This document shows, in pieces, positions 51,049 to 58,937 of a stretch of DNA of 58,937 bases. Below the pieces are notes generated by a model that saw only the letters and a list, made by a program, of their open reading frames with translations, did no database searches and was not told the origin of the DNA. How positions within the stretch are numbered: the first letter of the stretch is position 1; each line of letters starts with the position of its first letter. Origin of the DNA: Nitrospiria bacterium (GTDB taxonomy: Bacteria; Nitrospirota; Nitrospiria; JACQBZ01); contig DATIYJ010000045.1 of NCBI GenBank assembly GCA_035517655.1, positions 1-58,937 on the forward strand. The letters are read 5' to 3'. The translations under genes and the position numbers were made by a program.

Positions 51049-51185
51049 TTGACTCCCTCCCCTCCGTTTGCTAGCATCACGCCGTCGGATGAATGGAACC
51101 GACGTTCATTGTTTTCCATTGCTGCGCACCGCATTGACCTGGACGGGCATGCCGCTGCCCGGTCCGGACGGTCGAGGGAGTTTCC
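51049..51185 (+). promoter_or_regulatory. Promoter-leader unit, copy 1
   Basis: TTGACT (51049-51054) and TAGCAT (51072-51077), spacing 17, followed by a leader of about 100 bases. Its core (51121-51180) has an invariant hairpin GGGCA-TGCCGC-TGCCC (51145-51160) inside a possible outer pair GACC (51136-51139) with GGTC (51170-51173). It ends in a ribosome-binding site (GAGGGAG) before a GTG. The 5' part can also form CGTCGG/CCGACG or AATGGAA/TTCCATT, which overlap and exclude each other. It is 86 percent identical in the core to copy 2. The rest of the gap 51003-51316 holds only the small ORF and the PilZ promoter. Confidence 0.65.
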
Positions 51186-51320
51186 GTGCCCCGGTTTGAA
51201 GCCCGTCTCGTTTATTCGCAACCCGTCCTCCCCGTCGCCCCGTTCCCTTTGCGCATGGAATCGGAAAAAACCCCTGCTATAATTAAAAGGCCGTCAACCA
51301 TTCCAAGGAGAGTTCGATGA
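51186..51320 (+). CDS. Short ORF behind promoter-leader copy 1
   Basis: A 44-codon frame starts at the GTG at 51186, with GAGGGAG five bases upstream, and ends at a TGA overlapping the PilZ ATG (ATGA). Only the first three residues (MPR) match the start of the giant secreted protein behind copy 2. The rest is Pro/Arg-rich with no recognisable domain. It could be a translated leader coupling the upstream RNA to the PilZ gene, or the remains of a gene whose body has been lost. Confidence 0.35.
   Translation: MPRFEARLVYSQPVLPVAPFPLRMESEKTPAIIKRPSTIPRRVR
51278..51283 (+). promoter_or_regulatory. Extended -10 promoter of the PilZ gene
   Basis: TGCTATAAT (the TATAAT at 51278-51283 with an upstream TG) lies about 34 bases before the PilZ ATG, with AAGGAGAG in between. 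No convincing -35 box is seen. The PilZ gene may thus have two promoters. Confidence 0.5.
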
Positions 51321-51847
51321 AGATCCGATTAAAAAAAGCCGGCCGCTACCGGGGATTTCAGGTCGGCATCGACGCGGAGAAGGAGTCGCTCACGGTCGAA
51401 AATCCGGAAGGAAAGCCGGTGGCCAGCCTGGTCCTGGAGGATTTTCTGGAACGGCTGGGGGGCGTGACGCACGACTTCAAGCGGCAGTATCCCCGCCTTG
51501 ATCTTGGGACCCACGTCAATTATCACGACGCGGACGGCCGCCTCTGCGAAGCGATCGCCAGCACCCTCGGCGGCGGCGGCCTTTTCATCGAACAGTTCAG
51601 CCCGCAGCCCGCGGGGACGCAGATGCGGCTTGAGATTCACCTGCCGGCCTCGAGCAAGGTCATTCCGGCCGAGGGCAAAGTGGTCTGGGTCCGCAAAAAT
51701 ATTCTGGAAAAGTTCTTCTATCCCGGCATGGGACTTCAGTTCACCTCGATTTCCGATAAAAACCGCGCGGAGATCCTCCAGTTCATTCACAAGTTCAACC
51801 GGCAAAGGGGGCTTCATGAGCCCCAACCGGAGGGCATGCCGTTTTGA
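51317..51847 (+). CDS. PilZ domain c-di-GMP receptor-like protein
   Basis: Cytoplasmic protein of 176 residues. A short N-terminal domain (residues 1-55) precedes the PilZ domain, which begins with the c-di-GMP motif RxxxR in KRQYPRLDL. It continues with IASTLGGGGLFIEQF (the second motif, D/NxSxxG, is degenerate at its first position), then GKVVWVRKN and FYPGMGLQFTSI. It belongs to the class with TIGR02266-like ends. Binding of c-di-GMP is likely from RxxxR but not certain. It is framed by the two promoter-leader units. Confidence 0.85.
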   Translation: MKIRLKKAGRYRGFQVGIDAEKESLTVENPEGKPVASLVLEDFLERLGGVTHDFKRQYPRLDLGTHVNYHDADGRLCEAIASTLGGGGLFIEQFSPQPAGTQMRLEIHLPASSKVIPAEGKVVWVRKNILEKFFYPGMGLQFTSISDKNRAEILQFIHKFNRQRGLHEPQPEGMPF

Positions 51848-51911
51848 AAACCTTCGTCGTAAACGGGCGACGCGCCATTGTCGCCGCTCTCGGGCGTACG
51901 CCAAAAACCCC

Positions 51912-52052
51912 TTGACACGGGCCGATCCCTTTGATAGCATCGCGCCGTCAGAAGAAGTAAGATCTGCATCTATAAATCCACCGTAACGCTGCGCACCGCG
52001 TCGACTTAGGCGGGCATGCCACTGCCCGATCCGAACGGTCGAAGGAGTGATC
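51912..52052 (+). promoter_or_regulatory. Promoter-leader unit, copy 2
   Basis: TTGACA (51912-51917) and TAGCAT (51935-51940), spacing 17, then a leader of about 106 bases. The core (51988-52046) matches copy 1 without gaps; all nine core differences are transitions. The hairpin GGGCA-TGCCAC-TGCCC lies at 52012-52026, and GACT (52003-52006) can pair with GGTC (52037-52040) through a G-U pair where copy 1 has G-C. AAGGAG follows directly, then a GTG at 52053. I do not recognise it as a known riboswitch. Confidence 0.65.
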
Positions 52053-55000
52053 GTGCCCCGGCTTCCAAACGCACCGCTGTCAATTTTATCCCGCCCCACC
52101 CAAACGCTTCCTCATCGATCGCATCGGCGGAACCGTGTCCTCCCCATCCCTGCGTTCGGCTTTATCCTCCTAGCTGTTTTGATCAGCCCCGGCCTTTCCA
52201 GGGCCCACGACGAAGATCACGACGGGGCCGTCCGTCCGATCCTTGAATGCGTGACCCCCATGGCCGACGGAAGCTATTCGGCGTTGTTCGGGTTTAAGAA
52301 TGAGAACGCCTTCACCGTTAAGATTCCAGTTGGATCGAACAACAAGTTTTCGCCGTCGCCCGTCAATCGCGGGCAGACGACAGCCTTCAAACCGGGCCGG
52401 ATCGTCGGGGCGTTTCGGGTTTCGTTCAACGGTTCCAATCTGGTTTGGACGTTGGAAGGACCGGATGACGACCGCCGCACCGCCACGGCTTCTTCAAAAT
52501 CGACCCGCTGCGCCAATCAAGCGCCTCATGCCGCGAATGATACCGCCGGCACGGTTCAAGGTGTATCGGTCACGGTCCAGGTACTGGCAAACGACTCCGA
52601 TCCGGAGGGAACCGCGCTGACCGTGGCCGCGGTCGGTACCCCTGGCCACGGTTCCACAGTCATCAACGCAGACAACACCGTCGCCTATTATCCGGTCTCC
52701 ACCTTCAGCGGGACGGACACGTTCAGCTATACGGCGCGTGACGCTGGCGGAGCCACCGGTACGGCGACGGTTACAGTGACCGTGACCGCCGATACAACCC
52801 CGCCGACGATTACTCCGACCGCCGCGCCTACGCCGAACGCGAATGGCTGGAATAACGCCGATGTGACGGTGAGTTTCACCTGCTCTGATTCCGGCAGCGG
52901 CGTGGCGAACTGCCCGGCGTCCATCACTGTCGTTACTCAAGGAACGAATCAGCTCGCAAGCGGTACGGCGAGCGACCTTGCAGGAAATACGGCCACCGCC
53001 CATATGGCTGTCAATATTGATAAGACCCAGCCGCTTATCACTATCACATCCCCTCAGAATGAGGCGGTCCTCAACGTCTCCAAACCCGGGATCTCGGTTC
53101 TATTTTCAGATGAAATCTCCGATATGGATGCGTCGACGGTTCATCTTTCTCTTGACGGTTTGGATGTCACTTCCGACGCGTTGATCACGGCATCCGGCCT
53201 GACTTACACCCCTAAAACAACCCTTGCGGACGGCTCCCATTCAGTCCTTGTGTCCGCTACGGACAAAGCAAATAATACGGGAAGCTCGTCGGCCACATTT
53301 ACCACAAAGACAAGGACAAGACCTTTTATATTCCCCGAACCGGGATTTGATGCCGGAAGTTATAAAGATAGCAACAGTGCTTATAACGGACCTATGAAGG
53401 TTTCAGACATTAACAAGGACGGCATCCCGGACGTGGTCTTGGTCAACAACGGTGGTTCCGGATTTGGTCACAGCAGCAAGATCTCCGTGATCTTGGGCAA
53501 GGGAGACGGCGGTTTTCAAAACCCCGTCTCCTTCGGCGAGCTGAGCGGAGCCCCCGACACCGGATATGACGATATCGTGGCAGAGGACTTTAACAGCGAC
53601 GCAATCCCGGACCTGGCCTTGACGGTTTCTCTCTCAAATAACCGGCATGAACTTCTCCTGTTCACCGGTAACGGCGACGGGACGTTTACAACGGGACCGA
53701 GTTATACCCTCAACGCCCCGGGAAGGATTTTAACGGGAATGTTCGATGCCGATTCGTATGTCGATACCGCCATTGCGGATCAAAACGGCGCCGTCCGTCT
53801 CTTCTACGGGATGGGTGACGGCTCTTTTAGCAACCCCGTGATGGTCTGGAGCGCCGACGCGGGCTCGGGGCTTACGGAGGCGGTCGCTTCCGATTTCAAT
53901 CACGACGGTCTGGCCGATATCGGGTTGATTTTAGGAGACGGTTCGGGCGGTCACGAACTTTTGGTGTTGCTGAATAAAGACAACGGCGCATTCCAGTCTT
54001 CCACCGTCCTTCCGTGGGACGACAGCGTCTACCTATCAAACCTAACCGTCGGAGATCTCAATGGAGATGGTTTCCCCGATATTTTCATGATGAAAGACAA
54101 CCCTTATTCCCTCCGGCCGGATTTGATCGTCTTCATAAATGACGGAAGCGGGAATTTTCAAGAGCCTCGAGTTGATAGCCCCGGGCTGGTGATCCCTTCA
54201 AACAACTATTCACTCCTGGGCGGTCGAACGGTCGAGTTCACCGATTTGAATGGCGATCGGAAGTTGGACCTTCTGATCGCATATCTTGGCACGGCATTCA
54301 CATTTTTAGGAAACGGCGACGGGACCTTTCAGCCCCCTTCGGAATTTAGCACCGACGGCGGTTCGATGAATATCGGGGATTTTGATCAGGATGGAGCCCA
54401 GGACATCATTACAGTAGGAAGTTTCGATATTTTTATGCTCTTTGGTCGTGGCGACGGGGGTTTTATTGATCGAGTAGAAATTCCAACGACTGAAGCGATC
54501 TTTGGCATTGTGTCGGCGGATCTTGACGGAGATCATACCCCGGATCTTGTTCTCTCGGGAAACGGTTTTGTCTCTTTATTTTCTACGGTGCTGAACAGAG
54601 GAAATACCTGGATCGGAAATGACATCAGCCCTCCTTTTCAAGTGGATCGCACCTATCGCACGGGAATCGATCCCGTGGCCGTAAAGAGGGGGGACTTGAA
54701 CAAAGACGGACATCCGGATCTTGTGGTTGCGAATGACTTATCGAATGACGTCTCCGTCTTGTTAAACAGCGGGAATGGCGACCTCAACGCGCCCGTTTCA
54801 TATCCGGTCGGGTCGGCCCCCGCCTTTATCGCCCTGGAGGATCTCAACGGGGACGGCAACCCGGATATCGTCACGGTCAATAGCGGTTCAAATGATGTCT
54901 CCATCCTCCTGGGCAACGGGGACGGCAGCTTTCAAGCCCAGAAGATTTTTACCGCCGGACCGAATCCCAAGAGCCTGGCGATTGCGGATGTCAACGGCGA

Positions 55001-58000
55001 TGGTCATCCGGATATCGTGGCGACGGATTACGATCCATCCGTCAATTACGTTTCGATTCTTTTGGGCAACGGCGATGGGACATTTCAGCCTTACTATCCA
55101 TGGAACACCATCGGCCGCTTCCCTATCGCGATTCAAACGGGCGACTTCAACAGAGACGGCCTTGCGGATTTCGCCGTGGTCAATTACTTATATTATTCAT
55201 CGTACGGGTTTCAAGCCAGCATGGTCACCCTTTTACTTGGAAAAGGAGACGGCTCGTTCGACGAAAAAATCGCCTATCAATCAAGCAATGTCTTTGTCTT
55301 CGATGCCATTTTAAGCGAGGACCTGAACGGGGATGGCAAACAGGATTTCATTGTTTTTGATTACGCGGCTTCCTCCGCGTGGGTGTTCTTAAATGACGGA
55401 TACGGCCAGTTGGATGAGATGATACCCGTCGGGGGCTTGGAGGGCCTCTTATTATACGGAGGTCTCTCGGCAACCCTCGATGATTTAAACCATGACGGCC
55501 ATCTTGATTTGCTTGTGGGAGGCGGGAGTTCTCTGCAGGTCTGGCTGGGGCAGGGGGACGGGACTTTTGCAAGAAGCTCATCCATCGGTGGATGGGAAGA
55601 TGTGGCGTCGGTGGAAATGGCGGATTTGAACGGGGACGGTGTCCCGGACATCGCACTCGTGGATCATAACAACCTGTCGTTAATTCCCGGAAAGGGGAAT
55701 GGAACCTTCGCCGGACAGGCTATCATCAATCAGGAGGCGGGCGTTTCTGAGATTTCAGGCATGGCCTCGGCGGACTTTAACGGCGACCGCAATCAGGATA
55801 TCGTTCTGAGTGACGCTTTCTACAATCCGACGGGCGGCACACACGGCTATCCGAGGATCGAGCTCTACTGGGGGACGGGAGATAATACATTCAGACGGGG
55901 TCCGACACTGCAGACCTCAACTCTGCCCAATCGGGGCATTGTCGCAGCCGATATAAATCAGGACGGCCTTGTCGATATCGTGCTGGCTCAGGACCCGGGC
56001 GTGATGGTCTATATCAACAACGGGGATGAGACGTTCAGAGCACCCATCTCTTATACCATCAGTACAAGGTCGGTCGGCATACGGGTTGCCGACATCAATC
56101 AGGATAACCGTCTCGATATTGTCAGTCTGGATTCGACACCGATCAGCGGCCATCCCGGAGAGTTTTCATCGAGCCTCTCGATTCATACCGGAAACGGGGA
56201 TGGAACATTTCAGCCTAACGGGACCATCCTGTTGGATCCGTTCGAGCCGTCCGATCTCCTTGTGCGGGATTTCAACGGAGACGGCTACCCGGATTTGGCC
56301 GTCGGCATGAACTTGGGCCATACACTTAGAATCTACCTCAACAATGGAAACGGGACCTTCAACGACCCGATGAGCTATGAGGTCGGGGTCGAACAGGGGA
56401 CTTTGATCGCACAGGATTTCAATCAGGACGGTTTCATGGATCTGGTCGTCGGAGATTTGGAGTCCATAAACCTTTTGCTCGGCAATGGGAATGGGACGTT
56501 CCAACCCCCCGCCGCCTACGGATCGAACGGGCAAATGGTATCCACGGACTTTAACCTGGACGGCCGCATGGATATCGCCGTAGGTTCGGGCGGCACGGTC
56601 AAGCTCCTATTAAATCAGCTGCCCGCGTTATACACGCCCCCGTCCCCTCCTCAAAATCTTTCCGGCGCGGCCGGGGACGGCAGTGTCTCCCTGATCTGGG
56701 CCGCAAGTCCGGAAGCCGATCTAGCGGGTTACAATCTGTATCGAAGTCTTTATTCCGGGGGCGGTTATACAAAAATCAATGGCGCGCCGATCACCTCGCT
56801 TTCATACATCGACACCTCGGTCACGAATGGTCAACTCTATTTTTATACCGTTGCGGCTGTGAACACGCAGGGAGAAGAGAGCTCGCTTTCAAGCAAAATC
56901 AAGCTCACTCCCCATCCGGCCGATACGGCGGCTCCGTTGATCAAGATAACCATCCCGCTCAACGGCGGGATCACGGTCGACCCGCTTTTGTTCGTCTCGG
57001 GCACGGTTGACGATGTCGGCGCCGTGGTCACCGTCAACGGTCAATCGGCGGCTGTCCAGACGCAAAGCGGGACATTTACGGCCAATAATATCCCTTTAAA
57101 CCCGGGCATGAACACCGTCGCCGCCACGGCCGTGGATTCGGCCGGGAACCGTTCATCGGATACCGTAACGGTCACATACGCTCTTGTCGCAGGAATGACG
57201 GGCACCATTCAAGATGCCGCGACAGGGGAACCCGTCTCGGGAGCAACGGTTTCCGTGCAAGATGCCGGGGGAATCCAAACCGTGACGACCGGGTTAGACG
57301 GCCTTTACATGTTTTTGCGACTGGTTCCGGGTGAGGTAACACTCACCGTGACGCCTTCCGTAAATATTTATCAAACCACAACCCTGACTAAGACGCTCTC
57401 ACCCGGACTGGTCATGACGTTGAATATCCCGCTCGACCTCCGCCCGGCGATACTGACCGGCACGGTTTATGACTCATTTCCCGTGGTCGATAATCCAAAA
57501 CCGTTCCTGCGGGTCTACAATCCGATTGCCGGAGCAACCGTGTCGGTCACGGACGGCAAGAAAACCCAGGCCGTTGTGACCGACGTCAGCGGCAAATATC
57601 GGGTCGAGAACATCACGCCCTATGAGATAACGGTCACCGTCGCGAAGGCCGTGTACGAAACCTTTATTCAGGACCAATTCATAAGTCCCGGGCAAACAGA
57701 AGGCATCGATTATCTTCTGGACAAGCTCCCCCCCGCCGCTCCCACCGGACTGGTTGCCTCGCCGATTATCCGAGGCGCGGCGCTGAAATGGAATCCGAAC
57801 ACGGAGAGCGACCTCCTGGGCTACAATGTTTACCGGGCAACAACGTCCGGCGGCGATTATTCCCTGCTCAATACAGCCCCCGTGACATCTCCTTCATACA
57901 TGGCCGGCGGTCTGGCCGGCGGAACGACTTACTACTATGTGGTCACGGCGATCAATACATCGGGAAGTGAGAGCGGTTATTCGGCGGAAGTCTCGGCCAC

Positions 58001-58880
58001 CACGCCTTCACCCACGCTCCCCATCAGCATCACGTCCCCGGCCAATGGAACGAATGTCAACGCCTCCAGTGTCATAATAACAGGGACAGTCGATGCTACA
58101 CTTAATGAGATCGGTGTGGTGATTGAAGTGAATGGGCCAGATGGGATAGAGTCTGTTCCGGCGCACGTCAACCGGAACTCCTTTTCCGCCATGGTTCCCT
58201 TGCAGGCGGAAACGAACGTGATAACAGCCGTAGCCGTTAATCCGGGGGGCGCCTATGGAGAGGCGAGCATCACGGTCGATGCATCTATTCCGTCACAGGA
58301 TGTACTGCTCATAGCCAATCCCGAAAGCGGCGTGCCCGATAGCACAACAGGGCTCTTCTCGGTGACACTTCGAGTCGAAACAACCCTCACGAATCCGGTG
58401 AGTCAATATCGGTGGGATTTGGATGGGAATGGAGTAATCGATCAAGTCGGCGCAACGCTAACCAAGGTAACGGCCCAATATCAGGCGGTAGGAATCTATT
58501 ATCCAACCGTGTCCGTCACGGATACAAAAGGCAACACCTACACGGCCGCGACAATCGTCAATGTGTTATCCCGAGACGAACTGGATGCGTTGTTGAAGAG
58601 CAAGTGGGAGGGGATGAAGACAGCGTTGATCAACGGGGACATCGAAGGAGCGATCGGTTATTTTGCTGAATCATCTCAAGAGCGCTACCGAGGAATCTTT
58701 AATGCAGTTCAGTCCCAATTGTCAGACATGGTCGCGGGTATGAATACGATCCAGTTCATCCATGCAGACAATGGTATCGCCAAATTTCGGATCCGACGGC
58801 AAGAAGCAGCTGGCGAAATCACTTATTACATCTTTTTCGTGATGGATCAGGATGGAATTTGGAGAATCCAGCAGTTCTGA
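52053..58880 (+). CDS. Giant secreted FG-GAP/VCBS, fibronectin III and PKD multidomain protein
   Basis: Exported protein of 2275 residues. The start is the GTG at 52053 (AAGGAG five bases upstream) rather than the in-frame GTG at 52047. The signal sequence has a long basic N-region, then AFGFILLAVLISPGLSRA. In order: a cadherin-like Ig domain (about 160-246), two more Ig-like segments, 21 FG-GAP/VCBS repeats with calcium-binding DxNxDGxxD loops (about 450-1520, enough for three seven-bladed propellers), Fn3, Ig-like, two carboxypeptidase-regulatory-like domains, Fn3, Ig-like, PKD (about 2113-2172) and an NTF2-like C-terminal domain. No cell-wall anchor or passenger-barrel is visible. Probably an extracellular adhesin or a carrier for another protein. 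Confidence 0.85.
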   Translation: MPRLPNAPLSILSRPTQTLPHRSHRRNRVLPIPAFGFILLAVLISPGLSRAHDEDHDGAVRPILECVTPMADGSYSALFGFKNENAFTVKIPVGSNNKFSPSPVNRGQTTAFKPGRIVGAFRVSFNGSNLVWTLEGPDDDRRTATASSKSTRCANQAPHAANDTAGTVQGVSVTVQVLANDSDPEGTALTVAAVGTPGHGSTVINADNTVAYYPVSTFSGTDTFSYTARDAGGATGTATVTVTVTADTTPPTITPTAAPTPNANGWNNADVTVSFTCSDSGSGVANCPASITVVTQGTNQLASGTASDLAGNTATAHMAVNIDKTQPLITITSPQNEAVLNVSKPGISVLFSDEISDMDASTVHLSLDGLDVTSDALITASGLTYTPKTTLADGSHSVLVSATDKANNTGSSSATFTTKTRTRPFIFPEPGFDAGSYKDSNSAYNGPMKVSDINKDGIPDVVLVNNGGSGFGHSSKISVILGKGDGGFQNPVSFGELSGAPDTGYDDIVAEDFNSDAIPDLALTVSLSNNRHELLLFTGNGDGTFTTGPSYTLNAPGRILTGMFDADSYVDTAIADQNGAVRLFYGMGDGSFSNPVMVWSADAGSGLTEAVASDFNHDGLADIGLILGDGSGGHELLVLLNKDNGAFQSSTVLPWDDSVYLSNLTVGDLNGDGFPDIFMMKDNPYSLRPDLIVFINDGSGNFQEPRVDSPGLVIPSNNYSLLGGRTVEFTDLNGDRKLDLLIAYLGTAFTFLGNGDGTFQPPSEFSTDGGSMNIGDFDQDGAQDIITVGSFDIFMLFGRGDGGFIDRVEIPTTEAIFGIVSADLDGDHTPDLVLSGNGFVSLFSTVLNRGNTWIGNDISPPFQVDRTYRTGIDPVAVKRGDLNKDGHPDLVVANDLSNDVSVLLNSGNGDLNAPVSYPVGSAPAFIALEDLNGDGNPDIVTVNSGSNDVSILLGNGDGSFQAQKIFTAGPNPKSLAIADVNGDGHPDIVATDYDPSVNYVSILLGNGDGTFQPYYPWNTIGRFPIAIQTGDFNRDGLADFAVVNYLYYSSYGFQASMVTLLLGKGDGSFDEKIAYQSSNVFVFDAILSEDLNGDGKQDFIVFDYAASSAWVFLNDGYGQLDEMIPVGGLEGLLLYGGLSATLDDLNHDGHLDLLVGGGSSLQVWLGQGDGTFARSSSIGGWEDVASVEMADLNGDGVPDIALVDHNNLSLIPGKGNGTFAGQAIINQEAGVSEISGMASADFNGDRNQDIVLSDAFYNPTGGTHGYPRIELYWGTGDNTFRRGPTLQTSTLPNRGIVAADINQDGLVDIVLAQDPGVMVYINNGDETFRAPISYTISTRSVGIRVADINQDNRLDIVSLDSTPISGHPGEFSSSLSIHTGNGDGTFQPNGTILLDPFEPSDLLVRDFNGDGYPDLAVGMNLGHTLRIYLNNGNGTFNDPMSYEVGVEQGTLIAQDFNQDGFMDLVVGDLESINLLLGNGNGTFQPPAAYGSNGQMVSTDFNLDGRMDIAVGSGGTVKLLLNQLPALYTPPSPPQNLSGAAGDGSVSLIWAASPEADLAGYNLYRSLYSGGGYTKINGAPITSLSYIDTSVTNGQLYFYTVAAVNTQGEESSLSSKIKLTPHPADTAAPLIKITIPLNGGITVDPLLFVSGTVDDVGAVVTVNGQSAAVQTQSGTFTANNIPLNPGMNTVAATAVDSAGNRSSDTVTVTYALVAGMTGTIQDAATGEPVSGATVSVQDAGGIQTVTTGLDGLYMFLRLVPGEVTLTVTPSVNIYQTTTLTKTLSPGLVMTLNIPLDLRPAILTGTVYDSFPVVDNPKPFLRVYNPIAGATVSVTDGKKTQAVVTDVSGKYRVENITPYEITVTVAKAVYETFIQDQFISPGQTEGIDYLLDKLPPAAPTGLVASPIIRGAALKWNPNTESDLLGYNVYRATTSGGDYSLLNTAPVTSPSYMAGGLAGGTTYYYVVTAINTSGSESGYSAEVSATTPSPTLPISITSPANGTNVNASSVIITGTVDATLNEIGVVIEVNGPDGIESVPAHVNRNSFSAMVPLQAETNVITAVAVNPGGAYGEASITVDASIPSQDVLLIANPESGVPDSTTGLFSVTLRVETTLTNPVSQYRWDLDGNGVIDQVGATLTKVTAQYQAVGIYYPTVSVTDTKGNTYTAATIVNVLSRDELDALLKSKWEGMKTALINGDIEGAIGYFAESSQERYRGIFNAVQSQLSDMVAGMNTIQFIHADNGIAKFRIRRQEAAGEITYYIFFVMDQDGIWRIQQF

Positions 58881-58895
58881 AAACGGAGCGGTGAT

Positions 58896-58937
58896 ATGAA
58901 CTGGAGCAGAAAATTAAAGACGTGGCAGAAATGGGGA
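58896..58937 (+). CDS. Start of a further gene (3' end outside window)
   Basis: An ATG at 58896, with GGAG eight bases before it and 15 bases after the giant-protein stop, opens a frame MNWSRKLKTWQKWG that runs off the window. It is too short to identify. Genes of this sort of neighbour (RHS or other large secreted proteins) often follow, but that is not shown here. Confidence 0.45.
   Translation, partial: MNWSRKLKTWQKWG

Noticed and set aside
51049-52056. Idea that the leader units are GEMM-type c-di-GMP or cobalamin riboswitches (copy 2 contains GCCACTG)
   Set aside because: The other invariant blocks of those classes are missing, and copy 1 and copy 2 do not align to them.

Overview
The window is GC-rich, densely packed bacterial chromosome from a Gram-negative organism with outer-membrane proteins. 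The best guess is Nitrospirota (Nitrospira or Manganitrophus-like). The basis is the arrangement of the complex I genes (two consecutive nuoM genes between nuoL and nuoN), the gene mix and the GC content. Similar complex I cassettes occur in several unrelated lineages, so this placement is an inference. There are no tRNAs, CRISPR arrays or intact insertion sequences.

Layout. 1-13.7 kb: minus-strand nuo operon in the order A-B-C-D-G-I-J-K-L-M-M-N (nuoN runs off the left edge). nuoE, nuoF and nuoH are absent from it, and a 138-base nested inverted-repeat element sits between nuoK and nuoL. 13.8-19 kb: periplasmic FKBP, ClpS, a methyltransferase, an NCS2 permease, a DUF481 outer-membrane protein and MscL with a zinc-ribbon tail. 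19-21 kb: a minus-strand cassette of ubiquitin-like sulfur carrier, TtuA-type tRNA thiolase and TrmI. It is divergent from an AmgK-MurU peptidoglycan recycling pair (21-22.9 kb). 22.9-29 kb: a REC-GGDEF regulator, DUF302, gamma carbonic anhydrase, glycosyltransferase, YHS, DUF1015, AMMECR1 and polyprenyl synthase. 29-34.5 kb: a DUF155/RMD1-like protein, a Fur regulator, then an iron-uptake operon with a Fur-box-like palindrome (cupredoxin, FTR1 permease, blue-copper cupredoxin, outer-membrane protein) and RlmI. 34.5-37.7 kb: hypotheticals, an O-methyltransferase and DUF4202. 37.7-38.2 kb: RNase P RNA. 38.2-45.8 kb: a minus-strand operon galU-hsp20-lon-thiL-DUF2062-HD-DUF4124-small Cys protein. 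45.9-51 kb: coaE, then moxR-DUF58-transglutaminase. 51-58.9 kb: a PilZ protein and a 2275-residue secreted protein with 21 FG-GAP repeats, plus the start of one more gene.

Signals that cut across the genes. Six genes have a good sigma70-type promoter whose -10 box ends only 6 or 7 bases before the ATG, which predicts leaderless mRNAs. Two near-identical promoter-leader units lie 870 bp apart, one upstream of the PilZ gene and one directly in front of the giant secreted protein. They share a core whose differences are all transitions, and they look like a candidate cis-regulatory RNA that I cannot match to a known class. These two signals and the unusual complex I cassette are the most noteworthy parts of the window.
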